DNA from: CAZKXX01 sp964556705
GTDB lineage: Bacteria > Acidobacteriota > Terriglobia > UBA7540
Assembly: GCA_964556705.1 (NCBI GenBank)
Contig: CAZKXX010000058.1
Span: 1-24,183, forward strand
Direction: 5' to 3'
Length of the DNA stretch: 24,183 nt
Below the pieces are notes generated by a model, which was not told the origin of the DNA, searched no databases, and was given only the letters and a program-made list of their open reading frames with translations. Numbering within the stretch: position 1 is the stretch's first letter; every line of letters starts with the position of its first letter. The translations under genes were made by a program, and so were the position numbers. This document shows positions 22,926-24,183 of the stretch, one piece after another.

Positions 22926-23759
22926 TCACCCGAACAATTTTTGAAGGAGAGACTTCCTCGCCGGCGGCGCCGCCTGAATCGGAAGGGCGCTCAGGAACTC
23001 CGCGACTTCGCCGGCGTTCGCCGGAGGAATCACACGCCGCCAGTAGCCCGCCTCGCGCAGCGCGGCCCAGCGCTCCAGGCAGTGAAGGCAGCCCGCGACG
23101 TGCTGCTCGGCAGGATCCTTCTCGTACCACGTTGTCTGGCCGTCGTGGACGCGCACGAAGACCCGCGGTTGAGGACAGTCCTCGATGCGCTGCGATCGGG
23201 TCTCGCGAAGAAATTCCGCCCACGCCGAGGGCCAGAGACACGCATCGCGTTCGTGGCGCAGCAGGACGCCGTAATCAGCCTGCAACCGTTCGAGCCCCGC
23301 CGCGGCCACCGTGGGCGTGGCGCGCATCATCCCTTCAATCGTCGCGTCCGAATATCCGGCGAGCTTGAGAAACAGGACTTCCTGATGAGCCAACGGCAGG
23401 CCGTTGAGGAGAGCTTTCAGACTTTCCACAGTCGGGCGCGGAGCGTCCGACGCGTCGGCCGACGCATCGAGCGATGGAGCGCCGCGCTCCAGCAGGAAAT
23501 CGCGCAGGTCCACCAGAAACTCGCGTTCGGCCTGGTGGTCGAAAGTCTTCAGCCGCGCGCACTGCTCGTCGCTGAGTTCGCGCAACGCCGCACTCCAAGC
23601 CTCTGCGCGACGCGACGCCGCAGGAGGCAGGTAATGTTCGAGATAACGAAAGGCCAGCGGATTGTATGATTCCAGGAAAGCCCGCCAGGCTTCCGCATCG
23701 CCCTGCTCGCAGGCAGGCAGGATTCTCTGAAACGTCCAAAGTCGCTTGTGCTTGGGCAT
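22926..23759 (-). CDS. ECF sigma-like protein with C-terminal zinc-finger (HxxxCxxC) motif
   Basis: The 277-residue protein begins with a stretch like sigma region 2 (ILPACEQGDAEAWRAFLESY, 13-32, then RYLEHYL). Region 4-like sequence follows at about 108-160 (LKALLNGLPLAHQEVLFLKL, then SDATIEGMM), with the 'LP..QREVL'-like core of a sigma helix-turn-helix. The C-terminal part carries H220-x3-C224-x2-C227, the ZAS/zf-HC2 motif normally found in separate anti-sigma factors, and ends with a Pro/Ala stretch and a basic tail. I see no transmembrane helix. A zinc- or redox-controlled sigma factor, or a sigma-derived regulator, is plausible. The region 2 match is weak, so DNA or polymerase binding is inferred. 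The ATG at 23759 is preferred; a TTG at 23831 would add 24 residues. Confidence 0.6.
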   Translation of the reverse strand: MPKHKRLWTFQRILPACEQGDAEAWRAFLESYNPLAFRYLEHYLPPAASRRAEAWSAALRELSDEQCARLKTFDHQAEREFLVDLRDFLLERGAPSLDASADASDAPRPTVESLKALLNGLPLAHQEVLFLKLAGYSDATIEGMMRATPTVAAAGLERLQADYGVLLRHERDACLWPSAWAEFLRETRSQRIEDCPQPRVFVRVHDGQTTWYEKDPAEQHVAGCLHCLERWAALREAGYWRRVIPPANAGEVAEFLSALPIQAAPPARKSLLQKLFG

Positions 23760-23853
23760 CGAGGCCGTTAGGTCTCCCCCGGCGAAGCAGCAGGGCCGGA
23801 CCCCTTGCACGGGCAGGAACAAAGCCGCCAAGTGCCGGAAAGCCCAGGAGCGG

Positions 23854-24183
23854 CTAGCGTCTCTCCGCCTCCACGACGCTCTCGGTCAGACTCTCGACGA
23901 TCATCACCGCGGTTTCCTGCACGGCTTTGGAGAGCGCCGGCGGATTGAATGGCCGGCGCACGCTATCCTGCCAGATCGCCGCCCCGCTCACGCGGTCGTT
24001 GAGATAGACCTCCGACCGCACCGCCTTCAGCCTTCGAAGGTCCAGGCACGTCCCGCGCAGCACGGCGTCCGCCTCTTCGCGGTCGGCGACGATCTGAAAG
24101 CGCCCGCTGGTCCCGATTCCTTCCACCAGCTTGTCACTGAGCGCGTTGTCCATGCGCTCGACGTAAATCTTCCGCACGCGCAT
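23854..24183 (-). CDS. Unrecognised protein, C-terminal part (cut by the window edge)
   Basis: The reading frame runs to the window edge and is at least 109 residues. The ATG at the last three bases may be internal, because the protein begins directly with a beta-strand-like KIYVERM and no export signal or ribosome site is visible. Its pattern (KIYVERMDNALSDKLVEGI, then FQIVADREEADAVLRGT, and a strand-rich middle around SEVYLNDRVSGAAIWQDS) resembles small secreted proteins that combine a 'fold-and-accumulate' alpha/beta domain, as in LpoB- or CsgG-like lipoproteins. I cannot name it. It ends 94 bases before the sigma-like gene on the same strand. Confidence 0.6.
   Translation of the reverse strand: MRVRKIYVERMDNALSDKLVEGIGTSGRFQIVADREEADAVLRGTCLDLRRLKAVRSEVYLNDRVSGAAIWQDSVRRPFNPPALSKAVQETAVMIVESLTESVVEAERR

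Noticed and set aside
23760..23853. Riboswitch or structured leader before the sigma-like gene
   Set aside because: The gap is GC-rich with short complementary runs, but I cannot match it to any known riboswitch core. The frame open through it starts only with a TTG lacking a ribosome site.

Overview
The window is a GC-rich bacterial chromosome segment, densely packed, with no tRNA, rRNA, CRISPR array, insertion sequence or phage gene that I could recognise. The stand-alone heptose-1-phosphate adenylyltransferase (LPS heptose pathway) and the SurA-like periplasmic chaperone indicate a Gram-negative cell with an outer membrane. The PilZ, FmdB, HemL (C5 haem route) and HyuA/HyuB genes and the general style suggest Acidobacteriota or a neighbouring phylum. 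That placement is an inference from gene content, not a phylogenetic result.

Positions 1-1307 carry hemL (minus strand), divergent from a long plus-strand run: rfaE2, mfd, a surA-like chaperone, a YhaM-like OB-HD exoribonuclease, a tRNA-dihydrouridine synthase and a small PilZ protein (1522-9107). Most neighbours are tightly spaced or overlap; a promoter-sized gap of 80 bases precedes dus. Next come rsmI (minus) and fmdB (plus), divergent around back-to-back candidate promoters. galU (minus) follows, convergent with fmdB, and its terminator lies in the 3' end of fmdB. tsaD is divergent from galU. The core theme is housekeeping: transcription-coupled repair, envelope protein folding, RNA turnover, rRNA and tRNA modification, and UDP-glucose supply.

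Positions 12916-17688 hold a catabolic-looking group: hyuA and hyuB (hydantoinase/5-oxoprolinase family, overlapping by 11 bases), then a glycosylasparaginase-type Ntn hydrolase with an N-terminal twin-arginine motif. Together they suggest scavenging of cyclic amides, 5-oxoproline or glycosylated asparagine. hyuB contains an in-frame, palindrome-rich insertion that looks like a dispersed repeat element.

Positions 17682-24183 are all on the minus strand. Read in the direction of transcription they are: the end of an unrecognised gene cut by the window edge, a sigma-like protein with a C-terminal zinc-binding HxxxCxxC motif, a class V aminotransferase, a RimI-like acetyltransferase, and a 1126-residue membrane protein. 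That last protein is a tandem duplication of a [PepSY-like ectodomain + CPBP/CAAX-protease membrane domain] unit. Only the first copy keeps the EExxxR and His motifs; the second looks like a pseudo-protease. This protein, the sigma/zinc-finger fusion and the hyuB palindromic insertion are the most unusual things here.
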